Source: an uncultured Pelagibacteraceae bacterium
Lineage (GTDB): Bacteria; Pseudomonadota; Alphaproteobacteria; Pelagibacterales; Pelagibacteraceae
Direction: 5' to 3'
Assembly (NCBI GenBank): GCA_902565935.1
Contig: CACFGT010000001.1
Span: 62,001-126,000 of the forward strand
Length of the DNA: 64,000 nucleotides
The notes under the pieces were generated by a model. That model did no database searches. It had not been told where the DNA came from and saw only the letters and a program-made list of their open reading frames with translations. A program made the position numbers and the translations under genes. Shown one piece after another: positions 21,626-31,652 of the stretch (its first letter is position 1; each line of letters opens with the position of its first letter).

Positions 21626-22372
21626 CTAATTTTTTTTTATTTCACCCTCATCTGTATGGATATGATCGTGTCTATGTTCATATCTTGATAATATTTGAGA
21701 AGCTTGCTCACCAAATAAAGCCTTGTACTCATTGTTTTTTGCAACATCCAGTGGAGAACCCGAGCAACAAACATGGCCGTTTAAACAAACAACATGATCA
21801 GTTGCACTCATTACAGTGTGCAAGTCGTGTGAAATCAACAAGATACCGCAATTTAATTCATCTGAAATTTTTTTTATTAATTCATACAAAGCAATTTCAC
21901 CAGTAAAATCTACCCCCTGAACTGGCTCATCAAGTACTAATAACTCTGGCTTTTTTGAAATAGCTCTTGCGAGTAATACTCTTTGAAATTCACCACCAGA
22001 CAAATCTCCTAAATTTTTATCTTTAAGATGAATAACGCCAGTCAATGATAAAGCTTCATCTATTGTTTCTTTATTAAGATTTTCAGTTAATACCATGAAA
22101 TCATTTACTCTTAGTGGCAATGTCCAATCTATAGAGATTTTTTGAGGAACGTATCCAATTTTATTTGTATATTTTTCGACTTCACCATCAATTTTTTTAT
22201 AAATGCCTAAAGCAATTTTAGCTGTTGTACTTTTTCCCGATCCATTTGGACCTATAAGAGTAACTATTTTACCTTTTTCAACTTGTAATGATACTCCCTT
22301 AACAAGTGATTTGTTATTAATGCGAAACCCTGCATTTTTTAATTTAACTAATATATTTTGATTAATACTCAT
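21626..22372 (-). CDS. znuC: Zinc ABC transporter ATP-binding protein
   Basis: GPNGSGKSTTAK, LSGGEFQRVLLARA, LLVLDEPVQGVD. Confidence 0.92.
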   Translation of the reverse strand: MSINQNILVKLKNAGFRINNKSLVKGVSLQVEKGKIVTLIGPNGSGKSTTAKIALGIYKKIDGEVEKYTNKIGYVPQKISIDWTLPLRVNDFMVLTENLNKETIDEALSLTGVIHLKDKNLGDLSGGEFQRVLLARAISKKPELLVLDEPVQGVDFTGEIALYELIKKISDELNCGILLISHDLHTVMSATDHVVCLNGHVCCSGSPLDVAKNNEYKALFGEQASQILSRYEHRHDHIHTDEGEIKKN

Positions 22373-22392
22373 TTTATTACTTGACTAAATAA

Positions 22393-22407
22393 TGTTATAT
22401 TATTACA
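22393..22407. promoter_or_regulatory. Candidate Zur box 1 (TGTTATATTATTACA)
   Basis: Near-perfect palindrome with one mismatch in the znuC/znuA divergent intergenic region. Confidence 0.75.
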
Positions 22408-22410
22408 TAA

Positions 22411-22425
22411 TGTTATATTATAACA
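22411..22425. promoter_or_regulatory. Candidate Zur box 2 (TGTTATATTATAACA)
   Basis: Perfect 7-1-7 palindrome matching the proteobacterial Zur core TGTTATA-N-TATAACA. Confidence 0.85.
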
Positions 22426-22442
22426 ATTTTAATAATTAAACC

Positions 22443-23498
22443 ATGAAAACAATTAAAAAACTCCCAATATTATTATCAATTTTATCATTCTTGACAATTT
22501 TTACACCAGCTAATGCTGAAATTAAAGTAGTTGCATCAATAAAACCAATTCATTCACTTGCAAGCTATTTAATGGATGGTGTTGGTAAACCTGATTTAAT
22601 TGTTGATGGTTATGCTTCACCACATGGATTTGCATTAAAACCATCCCATGCAAAAATGATTCAAAATGCCGATATTATATTTTGGGTAGGTGAAGACATA
22701 GAAAGCTTTTTAGAAAAACCATTAAAATCAATCGCAAAAAAAGCTGAAAAAATTGAATTAATGGAAATTAAAGGCATAACTAAACTTAAGTTTAGAGAAA
22801 GAAATATTTTTGAAGGTCATGACGATCATGATCATAAAGAAGACGATCACGATGATCATGCAAAGAAAGAGGACGATCATGATGATCACGATCATGACAA
22901 AAAAGAGAAAGAACATGGTCATGATGAACACGGACATGATGAAGATCATAAAAAAGATGGTCACGATGATCATGGACATGAAGGCCACGCACATGGTGAA
23001 TATGATCCACACATTTGGTTAGATCCAATGAATGCAAAAGTAATTTTAAGTGAAATGGCTGAACATTTAATTGAGAATGACACAAAAAATGAAGCTAAAT
23101 ATAAAGAAAATTTAAAAAAAGCACATAAAGATTTAGATAAATTAATAAAAAAAGTAAAATCGGAATTAAATAAAGATTTTAAATCAATAGTTTTTCATGA
23201 TGCGTATCAATATTTTGAAGAAAGATTTGGTGTAAATATTCTTGGTGCATTTACAGTAAATACCGACGTAATGCCTGGCGCTGAGCAATTAGCTGAAATT
23301 AGAGAAGTAATTGAGCATGATAAAGTAAGCTGTATATTTTCAGAGCCTCAATTTAATCCTGATATCATTAAAGCTGTAGCAAAAGATACTAATGTTGCAA
23401 CAGGGGTTATCGATCCATTAGGAGCTACTCTTAGCCCTGGCAAAGATTTATACTTCGATTTAATTGGCAATATGTCTAAATCTTTTAAAGGTTGTTAA
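22443..23498 (+). CDS. znuA: Zinc ABC transporter periplasmic binding protein with His/Asp-rich loop
   Basis: Signal peptide; SIKPIHSLASYLMDGVG; long H/D/E/K-rich loop; DPHIWLDPMNA; FSEPQFNPDI. Confidence 0.95.
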   Translation: MKTIKKLPILLSILSFLTIFTPANAEIKVVASIKPIHSLASYLMDGVGKPDLIVDGYASPHGFALKPSHAKMIQNADIIFWVGEDIESFLEKPLKSIAKKAEKIELMEIKGITKLKFRERNIFEGHDDHDHKEDDHDDHAKKEDDHDDHDHDKKEKEHGHDEHGHDEDHKKDGHDDHGHEGHAHGEYDPHIWLDPMNAKVILSEMAEHLIENDTKNEAKYKENLKKAHKDLDKLIKKVKSELNKDFKSIVFHDAYQYFEERFGVNILGAFTVNTDVMPGAEQLAEIREVIEHDKVSCIFSEPQFNPDIIKAVAKDTNVATGVIDPLGATLSPGKDLYFDLIGNMSKSFKGC

Positions 23499-23540
23499 AT
23501 AAAAATTGATCTTTAACCATTAATAATATCTAATATTGGG

Positions 23541-24539
23541 ATGAGTACAATTTCCCTCACATTAGATGAAATTTTTGATTTAGCTAAAAAGACTTTACTA
23601 GCTAATGGCTGTGATGATGAAACAGCATCTATTCTCTCTGATTTAATAAGAAATGCTGAAAGAGATGGATCTTTATCTCATGGTTTGTTTAGGTTGCCTG
23701 CATATGTGAGTGGTTTAAAAAGTGGAAAAATTAATGGCAAAGGAAAACCTGAAATAAAAAAAATTTCAGCATCAGTAATAAAAGTTCAAGGGAATAATTG
23801 TTTAGCCCCTGTAGTTTTAAATAAAGGATTACCTGAATTAGCAAAAGCTGCAAAAGAAAATGGAGTGGCCGTACTTGCTATAAATAACTCTCATCATATG
23901 GCTGCGATGTGGCCAGAGACAGAAAAATTAGCAGAAGAAGGTTTAGTTGCCTTTGCTTGCACATCATATAAACCTGCTGTAGCACCCGCTGGAGCTATCA
24001 AACCGTTGTTCGGGACAAATCCAATTTCTTTTGCATGGCCACGACCAGGAAAAACTCCTGTAGTTTACGATATGGCAACTGCATCAATGGCCATGGGTGA
24101 AGTTCAAGTTGCTAAAAGAGAAGGGCACAAAGTTCCACTGGGTACTGGTTTAACTAAAGATGGTAAAGAAACAACTGATCCAGGAGCAATAGCGGACGGA
24201 GGTGTGTTACTGCCTTTTGGTGGTTACAAAGGTTCAGCAATAGCAATGATGGTAGAATTAATGGCTGGCGCATTAGTTGGTGATAATTTTAGTTTCGAAA
24301 CTGCAGCGAAAGATAATAATGATGGTGGACCACCAAGTGGTGGAGAATTTATTATTGCAATTTCTCCAGATAAAACTTCAGGAACAAATTGGCAAAAACA
24401 TGCTGATGAATTTTTTGAAAAGATGAAATCTTTTGATGGAGTTAGACTTCCTGGTGAAAGAAGACATAAAAATAGATTAGACAAAGGTCCTCGAAATATT
24501 AATGAGGAGCTTGTAAATAAAATAAAGTCTTTAAGCTAA
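23541..24539 (+). CDS. Malate/L-lactate dehydrogenase (Ldh2/YlbC) family NAD(P)-dependent oxidoreductase
   Basis: NNSHHMAAMWPETEKLAEEGLVA, PLFGTNPISFAWP, LPFGGYKGSAIAMMVE. Confidence 0.88.
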   Translation: MSTISLTLDEIFDLAKKTLLANGCDDETASILSDLIRNAERDGSLSHGLFRLPAYVSGLKSGKINGKGKPEIKKISASVIKVQGNNCLAPVVLNKGLPELAKAAKENGVAVLAINNSHHMAAMWPETEKLAEEGLVAFACTSYKPAVAPAGAIKPLFGTNPISFAWPRPGKTPVVYDMATASMAMGEVQVAKREGHKVPLGTGLTKDGKETTDPGAIADGGVLLPFGGYKGSAIAMMVELMAGALVGDNFSFETAAKDNNDGGPPSGGEFIIAISPDKTSGTNWQKHADEFFEKMKSFDGVRLPGERRHKNRLDKGPRNINEELVNKIKSLS

Positions 24540-25307
24540 AGTTATTTCTATTGGAGTATGATCTGATGGTTTTTCACGACCTCTTGGATCTTTATTAATA
24601 TTTATTCTCTCTACTTGATCAATTAAAGAATTAGAAACCAAGAAGTGATCAATTCTCATGCCATTATTTTTTTGCCAAGCACCCCTCATGTAGTCCCAAA
24701 ATGTGTAGCCCTCTTTAGTTTCGTTGAAATGTCTGTACACATCATTAAAACCTAAATTAATCATTTCTCTTAGTTTTTTTCTTATCTCTAATCTGAATAA
24801 TGCATCATCTTCAAAACTTTTGGGATTATAAACATCTTCAGCGGATGGAATTATATTAAAATCACCAGCAAGAATTATATTTGAATTTTTCTTACCCAAG
24901 GTTTTTAACTGTTTGATTAAATTTTCTAGCCATTTTTTCTTATAATCATATTTTTCAGTATCAACTGGATTTCCATTTGGAGTATAAATATTAATTAGCT
25001 GAATATTTTTTTTCTTATACTCAAGTTCAGCTGAAATAATTCTTGATTGTTTTAATTTATCCTTAATTAAATCTGTTCTTATATTTTTTAATTTTTTTTT
25101 AGAAATAATTGCAACACCATTGTAGCTTTTTTGTCCAAACACGTGGCTTTCGTAATCCATGGCTGAAAAATCATCATAGGGAAAATTTATATCTTCAGTT
25201 TTGATTTCCTGCATCATTACAATATCTGGTTTATATTTTAAAAGGTAACTTTTGATATTTTCAATACGTGCTCGAACAGAATTTACATTCCATGAGGAAA
25301 TTATCAT
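24531..25307 (-). CDS. xthA: Exodeoxyribonuclease III
   Basis: IISSWNVNSVRARI, MMQEIKTED, LAGDFNIIPS, RIDHFLVS, PSDHTPI. Start at internal ATG (25307). Confidence 0.93.
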   Translation of the reverse strand: MIISSWNVNSVRARIENIKSYLLKYKPDIVMMQEIKTEDINFPYDDFSAMDYESHVFGQKSYNGVAIISKKKLKNIRTDLIKDKLKQSRIISAELEYKKKNIQLINIYTPNGNPVDTEKYDYKKKWLENLIKQLKTLGKKNSNIILAGDFNIIPSAEDVYNPKSFEDDALFRLEIRKKLREMINLGFNDVYRHFNETKEGYTFWDYMRGAWQKNNGMRIDHFLVSNSLIDQVERININKDPRGREKPSDHTPIEITLA

Positions 25308-25624
25308 TAAAGAGAAAAAGAGACACCACAACCACAAGATGATTTAGTTTGTGGGTTTGTTATCTTAAATTGTTCACCAATTAATTCTGAAACATAATCA
25401 ATTTCAGATCCTTTTAATAGATCAGCAGAGGTTTTATCAATAAGTATATTTTCATAACTTAAGTCTTCTTTGGTCTTTTCTCTATCAAAAGTAAACTCGT
25501 ATTGAAAGCCAGAGCACCCACCACCCTTTATAGCGATTCTAAAAAAAGACCCTTTATCTTTTTTCGCCAATAAAACATTGATCTGTTTTAAAGCTTTATC
25601 GGTAAATTTAATTTCTTTAATCAT
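25307..25624 (-). CDS. erpA: HesB/IscA-type iron-sulfur cluster insertion protein
   Basis: GGGCSGFQYEF and CGCG(V)SF cysteines. Confidence 0.9.
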   Translation of the reverse strand: MIKEIKFTDKALKQINVLLAKKDKGSFFRIAIKGGGCSGFQYEFTFDREKTKEDLSYENILIDKTSADLLKGSEIDYVSELIGEQFKITNPQTKSSCGCGVSFSL

Positions 25625-25674
25625 AATCGATCACTGATATTAGTAATATAATACTTAAAATTTTTTTTTAAAGG

Positions 25675-26793
25675 ATGAAAAAATACTCAAAGATAGGCTT
25701 ATTCAAAAGCAAAGGAAGATTATTCAAGGAGGCATCATCTAAATACCGAACCCCATTTCAAAGAGATAGGGATCGGATTATTCATAGCGCTTCATTTAGA
25801 AGACTTAAACACAAAACCCAAGTATTTGTTAATACGGAAGGCGACCATTATCGAACTAGAATTACTCATTCTATGGAAGTAGCTCAAATAGCAAGATCAA
25901 TAGCTAGGTATCTCAATTTAAATGAAGATTTATCAGAAACATTAAGTCTTGCTCACGATTTAGGCCATACGCCTTTTGGTCATGCTGGTGAGGATTCTTT
26001 AAATGAATGTATGGAGGAGCATGGTGGATTTGATCATAATTTGCAAACACTTAGGATTGTTATGTTTTTAGAAAATAAATATCTAAAATTCAGTGGACTA
26101 AATCTCTCAATTGAAACATTAGAGGGTCTATTAAAACATAATGGTCCAGTAGAAAACTTAGCTTTAGTAGATGAATTAATTGGAGTAAATAAATTTAAAA
26201 ACATGATAGATTTTAATACTTATCCATCTCTAGAAGCACAAATTTCAGCAATTTCTGATGATATAGCTTATAATAATCATGATATTCAAGATGGAATTAA
26301 TGCAAATCTATTTAGATTAGAGGAGTTGGTTGATATTGATTTTTTTAAAGATATTTACAGAAAATATAAAAAAAAGATTAATAAACACAATTATAAAATT
26401 GCGACATACCAAATTGTAAGAGATTCAATTGATTTTATGATTAAAGATTTAATAACTAATACTAAAAAAAATTTAAGTCTTAACAAGGTAAAAAATAATA
26501 ATGATATAAATGGCACAAGTTTTTTAATGGTAGATTTTTCTGATAAAGTAAAAGAATCTGAAGATGAAATTAGATATTTTTTAAAAATGAAAATGTATAA
26601 TAATAAGGATGTATTAAAAAAGAATAATGAAGGAAAATCAATTATTAAAAGATTGTTCAATAAGATTAAAAAAAATCCAAGAAAATTTATTTCTAAGAAT
26701 TATCTTGTTAATGACAAATATAGAGTAATTTCAGATTTCATTTCTGGAATGACGGATAGATATGCGATCAACCTTGATAAAAAATTAAAATGA
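25675..26793 (+). CDS. dgt: Deoxyguanosinetriphosphate triphosphohydrolase-like HD protein
   Basis: RTPFQRDRDRIIHSASFRRLKHKTQVF, RTRITHSMEVAQIARSIAR, LAHDLGHTPFGHAGE. Confidence 0.95.
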   Translation: MKKYSKIGLFKSKGRLFKEASSKYRTPFQRDRDRIIHSASFRRLKHKTQVFVNTEGDHYRTRITHSMEVAQIARSIARYLNLNEDLSETLSLAHDLGHTPFGHAGEDSLNECMEEHGGFDHNLQTLRIVMFLENKYLKFSGLNLSIETLEGLLKHNGPVENLALVDELIGVNKFKNMIDFNTYPSLEAQISAISDDIAYNNHDIQDGINANLFRLEELVDIDFFKDIYRKYKKKINKHNYKIATYQIVRDSIDFMIKDLITNTKKNLSLNKVKNNNDINGTSFLMVDFSDKVKESEDEIRYFLKMKMYNNKDVLKKNNEGKSIIKRLFNKIKKNPRKFISKNYLVNDKYRVISDFISGMTDRYAINLDKKLK

Positions 26794-28523
26794 ATATTTT
26801 TAATGATTATTTAGAGAAGATAAAAGAAACAATATTAAATCTTTCTCAGAAAGGGGAATTAATTTTACCTGATCAGCTTGATGGAATTACTGCTGAAATA
26901 CCACCCTCAAAATTTAATAGCGATATATCAACAAATGTTGCAATGGTTTTATCTAAAATTAACAAAAAAACTCCTGCTGATTTAGCTCAGATTTTGTCTG
27001 AAGCTTTAAAAGAAAATGACAAATTGATAGAAAATATTTCTATCGTTAAACCGGGTTTCATCAATATCAGTTTTAAACCAATTTTTTGGACAAATTTTAT
27101 TAGTGAAATTTTAAAAAATTCACAAACTTTTGGAATTAATTTAAAAGAAAAAAAGAACAATTATTTAATCGAATTTGTATCTGCAAACCCCACAGGTCCG
27201 TTACATGTAGGTCATTGCAGAGGAGCTATTCTAGGAGATGTAATTGCGAATGTTTTATTATTTAACAAGCATAAAGTCACAAAAGAGTATTATGTCAATG
27301 ATTATGGCAACCAGATTTTGAATTTTACTAAATCAGTTTATTTTAGAATAAGAGAAATAAAACTTAATGAACCATTCCCAATAGATAATGAAGATTTATA
27401 TCCTGGTGATTATCTAATTGATTTTGCAAAAAATATTTTAGTTTCTTATAAAGACATTGATCTAAAAAATTTTGATAAAATATCTGAAAAATTAACAATC
27501 TTATCTATTGAGGAAGCATTGAAATTGATAAAACAAAATCTCAATAGTCTTGGTATTGTTCATGATAATTTTGTAAGTGAAAAAAAGTTAGTGATCAATC
27601 AAGAAGTAAAAAAAGTTATTGATCATCTTAAAAAAGATAATTTTATTTATAAGGGTAAAATCAAAGCTCCTACAGGAGAAAATACAAATGATTGGACTGA
27701 ACGTGAGCAATTACTTTTTAGGTCAACAGATTTTGGTGATGATAAAGATAGAGCTCTTCAAAAATCAGATGGATCGTGGACTTATTTTGCTAGTGATGTT
27801 GCTTATCATAAAAATAAATTAGATAGAAAATTTGATTATTTGATAAATATTTTAGGTGCGGATCATACTGGATATATCAAAAGAATATCTTCCTCAGTTG
27901 AAGCCTTATCAAAATCTAAAGATAAATTAATTTGCAAGACGAGTCAGTTGGTTAAACTTATTAAAGATAAAAAACCTTTTAAAATGTCAAAACGAAAAGG
28001 AGATTACATTACAGTTAATGATTTAATCAAAGAAGTTGGAAAAGATGCAACAAGATTTATTATGTTAAATAGAAGTAGCGATGTCGAGCTTGATTTTGAT
28101 TTTGATAATGTTATTGAAAAATCAAAAGATAATCCACTTTATTATGTTCAATATTGTTATGCTAGAATATCATCTGTTTTTAGACATTTGGAAAAAGATT
28201 TGAATTCTAAAATTGAAATTTCAAATTATAAATTTGAATATTCTAAGGATGAGATAAATATTTTAAAAAAAATTTCTGAGTGGCCCAAGTGTATAGATAT
28301 TTCTTCTACAAAATTAGAACCACATAGGATACCAGTTTATCTTTATGATCTAGCATCTCTTTTTCACTCATATTGGAATTTGGGAAAAGATAATCCTGAA
28401 AAAAGATTTATTAATGAAAATAAAAAAATCGATGATGATAAACTTATTTTATTAAAAGCTATTTCTAATACAATTAAAACTGGGATGAATATATTAGGTG
28501 TCTCAGTACCTGATAAAATGTAA
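26790..28523 (+). CDS. argS: Arginyl-tRNA synthetase
   Basis: SANPTGPLHVGHCRGA, YVNDYGNQ, MSKRKGD. Confidence 0.97.
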   Translation: MNIFNDYLEKIKETILNLSQKGELILPDQLDGITAEIPPSKFNSDISTNVAMVLSKINKKTPADLAQILSEALKENDKLIENISIVKPGFINISFKPIFWTNFISEILKNSQTFGINLKEKKNNYLIEFVSANPTGPLHVGHCRGAILGDVIANVLLFNKHKVTKEYYVNDYGNQILNFTKSVYFRIREIKLNEPFPIDNEDLYPGDYLIDFAKNILVSYKDIDLKNFDKISEKLTILSIEEALKLIKQNLNSLGIVHDNFVSEKKLVINQEVKKVIDHLKKDNFIYKGKIKAPTGENTNDWTEREQLLFRSTDFGDDKDRALQKSDGSWTYFASDVAYHKNKLDRKFDYLINILGADHTGYIKRISSSVEALSKSKDKLICKTSQLVKLIKDKKPFKMSKRKGDYITVNDLIKEVGKDATRFIMLNRSSDVELDFDFDNVIEKSKDNPLYYVQYCYARISSVFRHLEKDLNSKIEISNYKFEYSKDEINILKKISEWPKCIDISSTKLEPHRIPVYLYDLASLFHSYWNLGKDNPEKRFINENKKIDDDKLILLKAISNTIKTGMNILGVSVPDKM

Positions 28524-28783
28524 TGATAAAAGAAATTAAATATTTAATATTTTTTTTTATAATTGTTATTTTCATTTTTTTTACAACAAAATATTATTTT
28601 TCAGACACTAATAAAAAGAAAACTTACAGAACTTTAAATAATTTTGATAAGCAGATTAATAATTATCAAAAAAAACTGCCAGTTTTGGATGATGATACAA
28701 AGAACATAATAGAGTATGTGGAGCAAAAAGATACAAAAAAAAAGAAATTTAATTTTTGGAAATTATTAGAGTCTGATGATTAA
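28523..28783 (+). CDS. Short single-TM protein at the usual alphaproteobacterial SPOR-protein position
   Basis: 86 aa; N-terminal TM then K/D-rich tail; overlaps argS stop and nagZ start. Confidence 0.7.
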   Translation: MIKEIKYLIFFFIIVIFIFFTTKYYFSDTNKKKTYRTLNNFDKQINNYQKKLPVLDDDTKNIIEYVEQKDTKKKKFNFWKLLESDD

Positions 28784-29723
28784 TCGAAAATCTTTTATTG
28801 TTGGTGTTAAATCTACCAAACTATCATTGAGTGAAAAAAATTTTTTAAAAAAATACAGACCTTGGGGTGTAATATTATTTTCTAGAAATATTAATAACAT
28901 TGATCAGGCTAAAAAATTAACCTTTTCTATAAGAAAAATTTTTAATGATCCTAACTACCCTATTTTGATTGATCAAGAAGGGGGTAGAGTTAACAGATTA
29001 AAAAAAATAATCTCTTTTGACAATCTTACGGCTGAATTTTTTGGTAAAAAATTTAGTAAAAATCATTTAGAATTTAAGATTTTCTTTAAACTTTTTATTG
29101 ATAAGACTTCATTTTTACTTAAATCGATTGGTGTAAACATTAATACTATGCCTGTTTTAGATTTAAAAATTAAAGGATCAAGCAATGTAATTGGTGATAG
29201 ATCTTACTCAAATGATCCTAAAATTGTTTCAAAAATAGGTGATATTTGTATAGATTTTTTTCGTCAAAATTCAATTGGAACCGTAATAAAACATATCCCA
29301 GGTCATGGCTTAGCTAAAGTGGACAGCCATCATTACACACCTGTAGTTAATAAAAAAATTAGTTATCTTTTAAAAAAAGATTTTTTACCTTTTAAGAAAA
29401 AAAAAGCTTTTTTTGCTATGACTGCTCATATAATTTTCAATAATTTAGATAAAACTAATACAGTAACCCACTCAAAAAAAATTATTAAATTAATTAGAAA
29501 AAAAATTGGTTTTAAAAATATTTTAATTTCCGATGACTTATCAATGAAAAGTCTAAAAGGAAAACTTAAAGATAACACAATTAATTCATTTAAAGCAGGT
29601 TGTAATTTAGCTCTTCATTGTAATGGCAATATGAGAGAAATGGAAATTATTGCAAATAATTCACCTTTTATTAACAATTTTATTATAAAAAAAACCTCAC
29701 AATTTTATAAAATTTTAAGTTAA
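28776..29723 (+). CDS. nagZ: Beta-N-acetylhexosaminidase
   Basis: PWGVILFSRNI, LIDQEGGRVNRL, VIKHIPGHG, ISDDLSMKS. Confidence 0.93.
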   Translation: MINRKSFIVGVKSTKLSLSEKNFLKKYRPWGVILFSRNINNIDQAKKLTFSIRKIFNDPNYPILIDQEGGRVNRLKKIISFDNLTAEFFGKKFSKNHLEFKIFFKLFIDKTSFLLKSIGVNINTMPVLDLKIKGSSNVIGDRSYSNDPKIVSKIGDICIDFFRQNSIGTVIKHIPGHGLAKVDSHHYTPVVNKKISYLLKKDFLPFKKKKAFFAMTAHIIFNNLDKTNTVTHSKKIIKLIRKKIGFKNILISDDLSMKSLKGKLKDNTINSFKAGCNLALHCNGNMREMEIIANNSPFINNFIIKKTSQFYKILS

Positions 29724-29731
29724 TATTAAAT

Positions 29732-30472
29732 ATGCTTAATAATGATTCATCCTTATTTGAAGTAAATATTGAAAATTATAGTGGTCCATTAGATGTTTTG
29801 TTAGATTTAGCTAAAGCTCAAAAAGTTAATTTAGAGAATATATCAATTACTAAATTAGCAGACCAATTCCATGAATTTATAACAAATGATAAAAATCTTA
29901 ATCTAGAAGTTGCATCCGAGTATCTATTAATTGCTACATGGTTGGCTTATTTAAAATCAAAATTATTATTACCTAGCACTCCTGAAGAAGAATTTAAGAT
30001 TCAAGAAGTTGCGGAAAAATTAAAGTTACAACTTAAAAAATTAGAATTAATTCGTTTACTATCTGAACAAATGCTAAAAAGAAAAAGGTTAGGAAAAGAA
30101 ATAAGAACAAGAGGTATGAAAGCTGGAATTAAACCTATTTATAATAGTGAATTTAAAGTTAATTTATTTGATTTGTTAAAGACTTATTCTGAAATTATAA
30201 TGACTAAAGATTTTCAAAGAATTAATATACCTAGATTACCTGTTTTTACTACAGAAGAGGGAATTAAAACAATTTCAAATTTTTTTGGTAAACTTTTTGA
30301 TTGGAAAAAATTAGACGATTTGATACCTAAAAATTTTAAAAATGACATTAAGTTTAGAAAAACAGGTAAAGCAGGTATTTTTGCTGGGTCATTAGAATTA
30401 GTAAAAGATGGAAAATTAAAGATTAAACAAAAGAATTTATTTGAGGATATTTATATAAAAGAAACAAAATGA
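29732..30472 (+). CDS. scpA: Segregation and condensation protein A
   Basis: YSGPLDVLLDLAKAQKVNLENISITKLADQF, ATWLAYLKSKLLLP. Confidence 0.92.
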   Translation: MLNNDSSLFEVNIENYSGPLDVLLDLAKAQKVNLENISITKLADQFHEFITNDKNLNLEVASEYLLIATWLAYLKSKLLLPSTPEEEFKIQEVAEKLKLQLKKLELIRLLSEQMLKRKRLGKEIRTRGMKAGIKPIYNSEFKVNLFDLLKTYSEIIMTKDFQRINIPRLPVFTTEEGIKTISNFFGKLFDWKKLDDLIPKNFKNDIKFRKTGKAGIFAGSLELVKDGKLKIKQKNLFEDIYIKETK

Positions 30473-31176
30473 TTAAAAAGAAAATAAGTAAAAAAAATAA
30501 TGTAATTGATTTTCCTGCTAAATTATCTCAAATTGAAAAAGAAATTGAAGCAATAATATTTGCAGCGGTTGAACCTTTAGATATTGAAACGATTCAAAGT
30601 AAAATTTCAAAAAGATCAGATGTTGAAAAAATTTTGAAAAAATTACAAATTGAATATTCAAATAGAGGTATAAATTTAGTTTGTATATCTAAAAAATGGT
30701 CATTTAGAACATCTCCAAATTTATCAAATTTAATGGCTCAAGAAAAAACAGTAGAAAAAAAATTATCTAAAGCTGCAATAGAGACCTTATCAATTATTGT
30801 TTATCATCAACCAGTCACTAGAGCTGAGATAGAAGAAATAAGAGGTGTTGCATTTGGCACAAATACAATTGAAATCTTAATGGAACTGAATTGGGTTAAA
30901 CCGGGAGGTAGAAAAAATGTACCTGGTAAACCTATTCAATATGTTACTACTGACGATTTTCTAAGTCATTTTAATTTACAAAAATTATCTGATTTACCAA
31001 CTGTAGATGAATTGGGTGCAGCAGGTCTAATAGATAGTACCAATATTGATAATGCAATATTTGGTACAGGTAAATTCTATAGAGAAAACCAAGAAAATAA
31101 AAAAGAAGATATATATTCTAACATTGATGAAATGCTCAGTAGCACTCTTAAGCCTGAGGATGATAAAAAATCTTAA
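30469..31176 (+). CDS. scpB: Segregation and condensation protein B
   Basis: EAIIFAAVEPL, LSKAAIETLSIIVYHQPVTRAEIEEIRGV. Confidence 0.93.
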   Translation: MIKKKISKKNNVIDFPAKLSQIEKEIEAIIFAAVEPLDIETIQSKISKRSDVEKILKKLQIEYSNRGINLVCISKKWSFRTSPNLSNLMAQEKTVEKKLSKAAIETLSIIVYHQPVTRAEIEEIRGVAFGTNTIEILMELNWVKPGGRKNVPGKPIQYVTTDDFLSHFNLQKLSDLPTVDELGAAGLIDSTNIDNAIFGTGKFYRENQENKKEDIYSNIDEMLSSTLKPEDDKKS

Positions 31177-31233
31177 ATTGAATTTTCTAAAAAAGCTTCT
31201 TTTAAATTATCAATAAAAAGGTTATAAACTAGT

Positions 31234-31434
31234 ATGAGTATAGGAATATGGCAAATAGCAATCGTTGTAATTTTAGTGGTATTACTATTTGGAAGAGGAA
31301 AAATTTCTAGTTTAATGGGTGATGTTGCTAAAGGTATAAAAAGTTTTAAAAAGGGTATGGCTTCAGACACCAATGAAGACTCCGAGCCTAAAAATATTTC
31401 TGATAATAATCAAGACACAGATAAAAAAGAATAA
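31234..31434 (+). CDS. tatA: Sec-independent protein translocase TatA
   Basis: [39 protein letters not shown]. Confidence 0.93.
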   Translation: MSIGIWQIAIVVILVVLLFGRGKISSLMGDVAKGIKSFKKGMASDTNEDSEPKNISDNNQDTDKKE

Positions 31435-31439
31435 ACCAA

Positions 31440-31652
31440 ATGCCTACAATCGGTTGGTTTGAGATTTTAATAGTTGTTTCAATTGCAATAATTGTTCTAG
31501 GACCAAAAGATTTTCCAATCATGCTTAAAAAAGTTGGATCGTGGATTGGAACTGCAAAAAATTATATTAATAATATTCAAAAAGAAGTTTCAAATATAGA
31601 TATAGAAGATAACAAGATAGATAAACAAGAAGATAAAAAAGATGAATCCTGA
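31440..31652 (+). CDS. tatB: Sec-independent protein translocase TatB
   Basis: IGWFEILIVVSIAIIVLGPKDFP; between tatA and tatC. Confidence 0.9.
   Translation: MPTIGWFEILIVVSIAIIVLGPKDFPIMLKKVGSWIGTAKNYINNIQKEVSNIDIEDNKIDKQEDKKDES

Noticed and set aside
22758-23085. ORFs antisense to or out of frame with znuA (22758-23012, 22792-23085, 22810-23022)
   Set aside because: Artefacts of the GATCATGAC-like repeat encoding the His-rich ZnuA loop, which stays open in several frames.
31173-31373. Minus-strand 66-aa ORF
   Set aside because: Antisense to tatA, which has a clear family signature.
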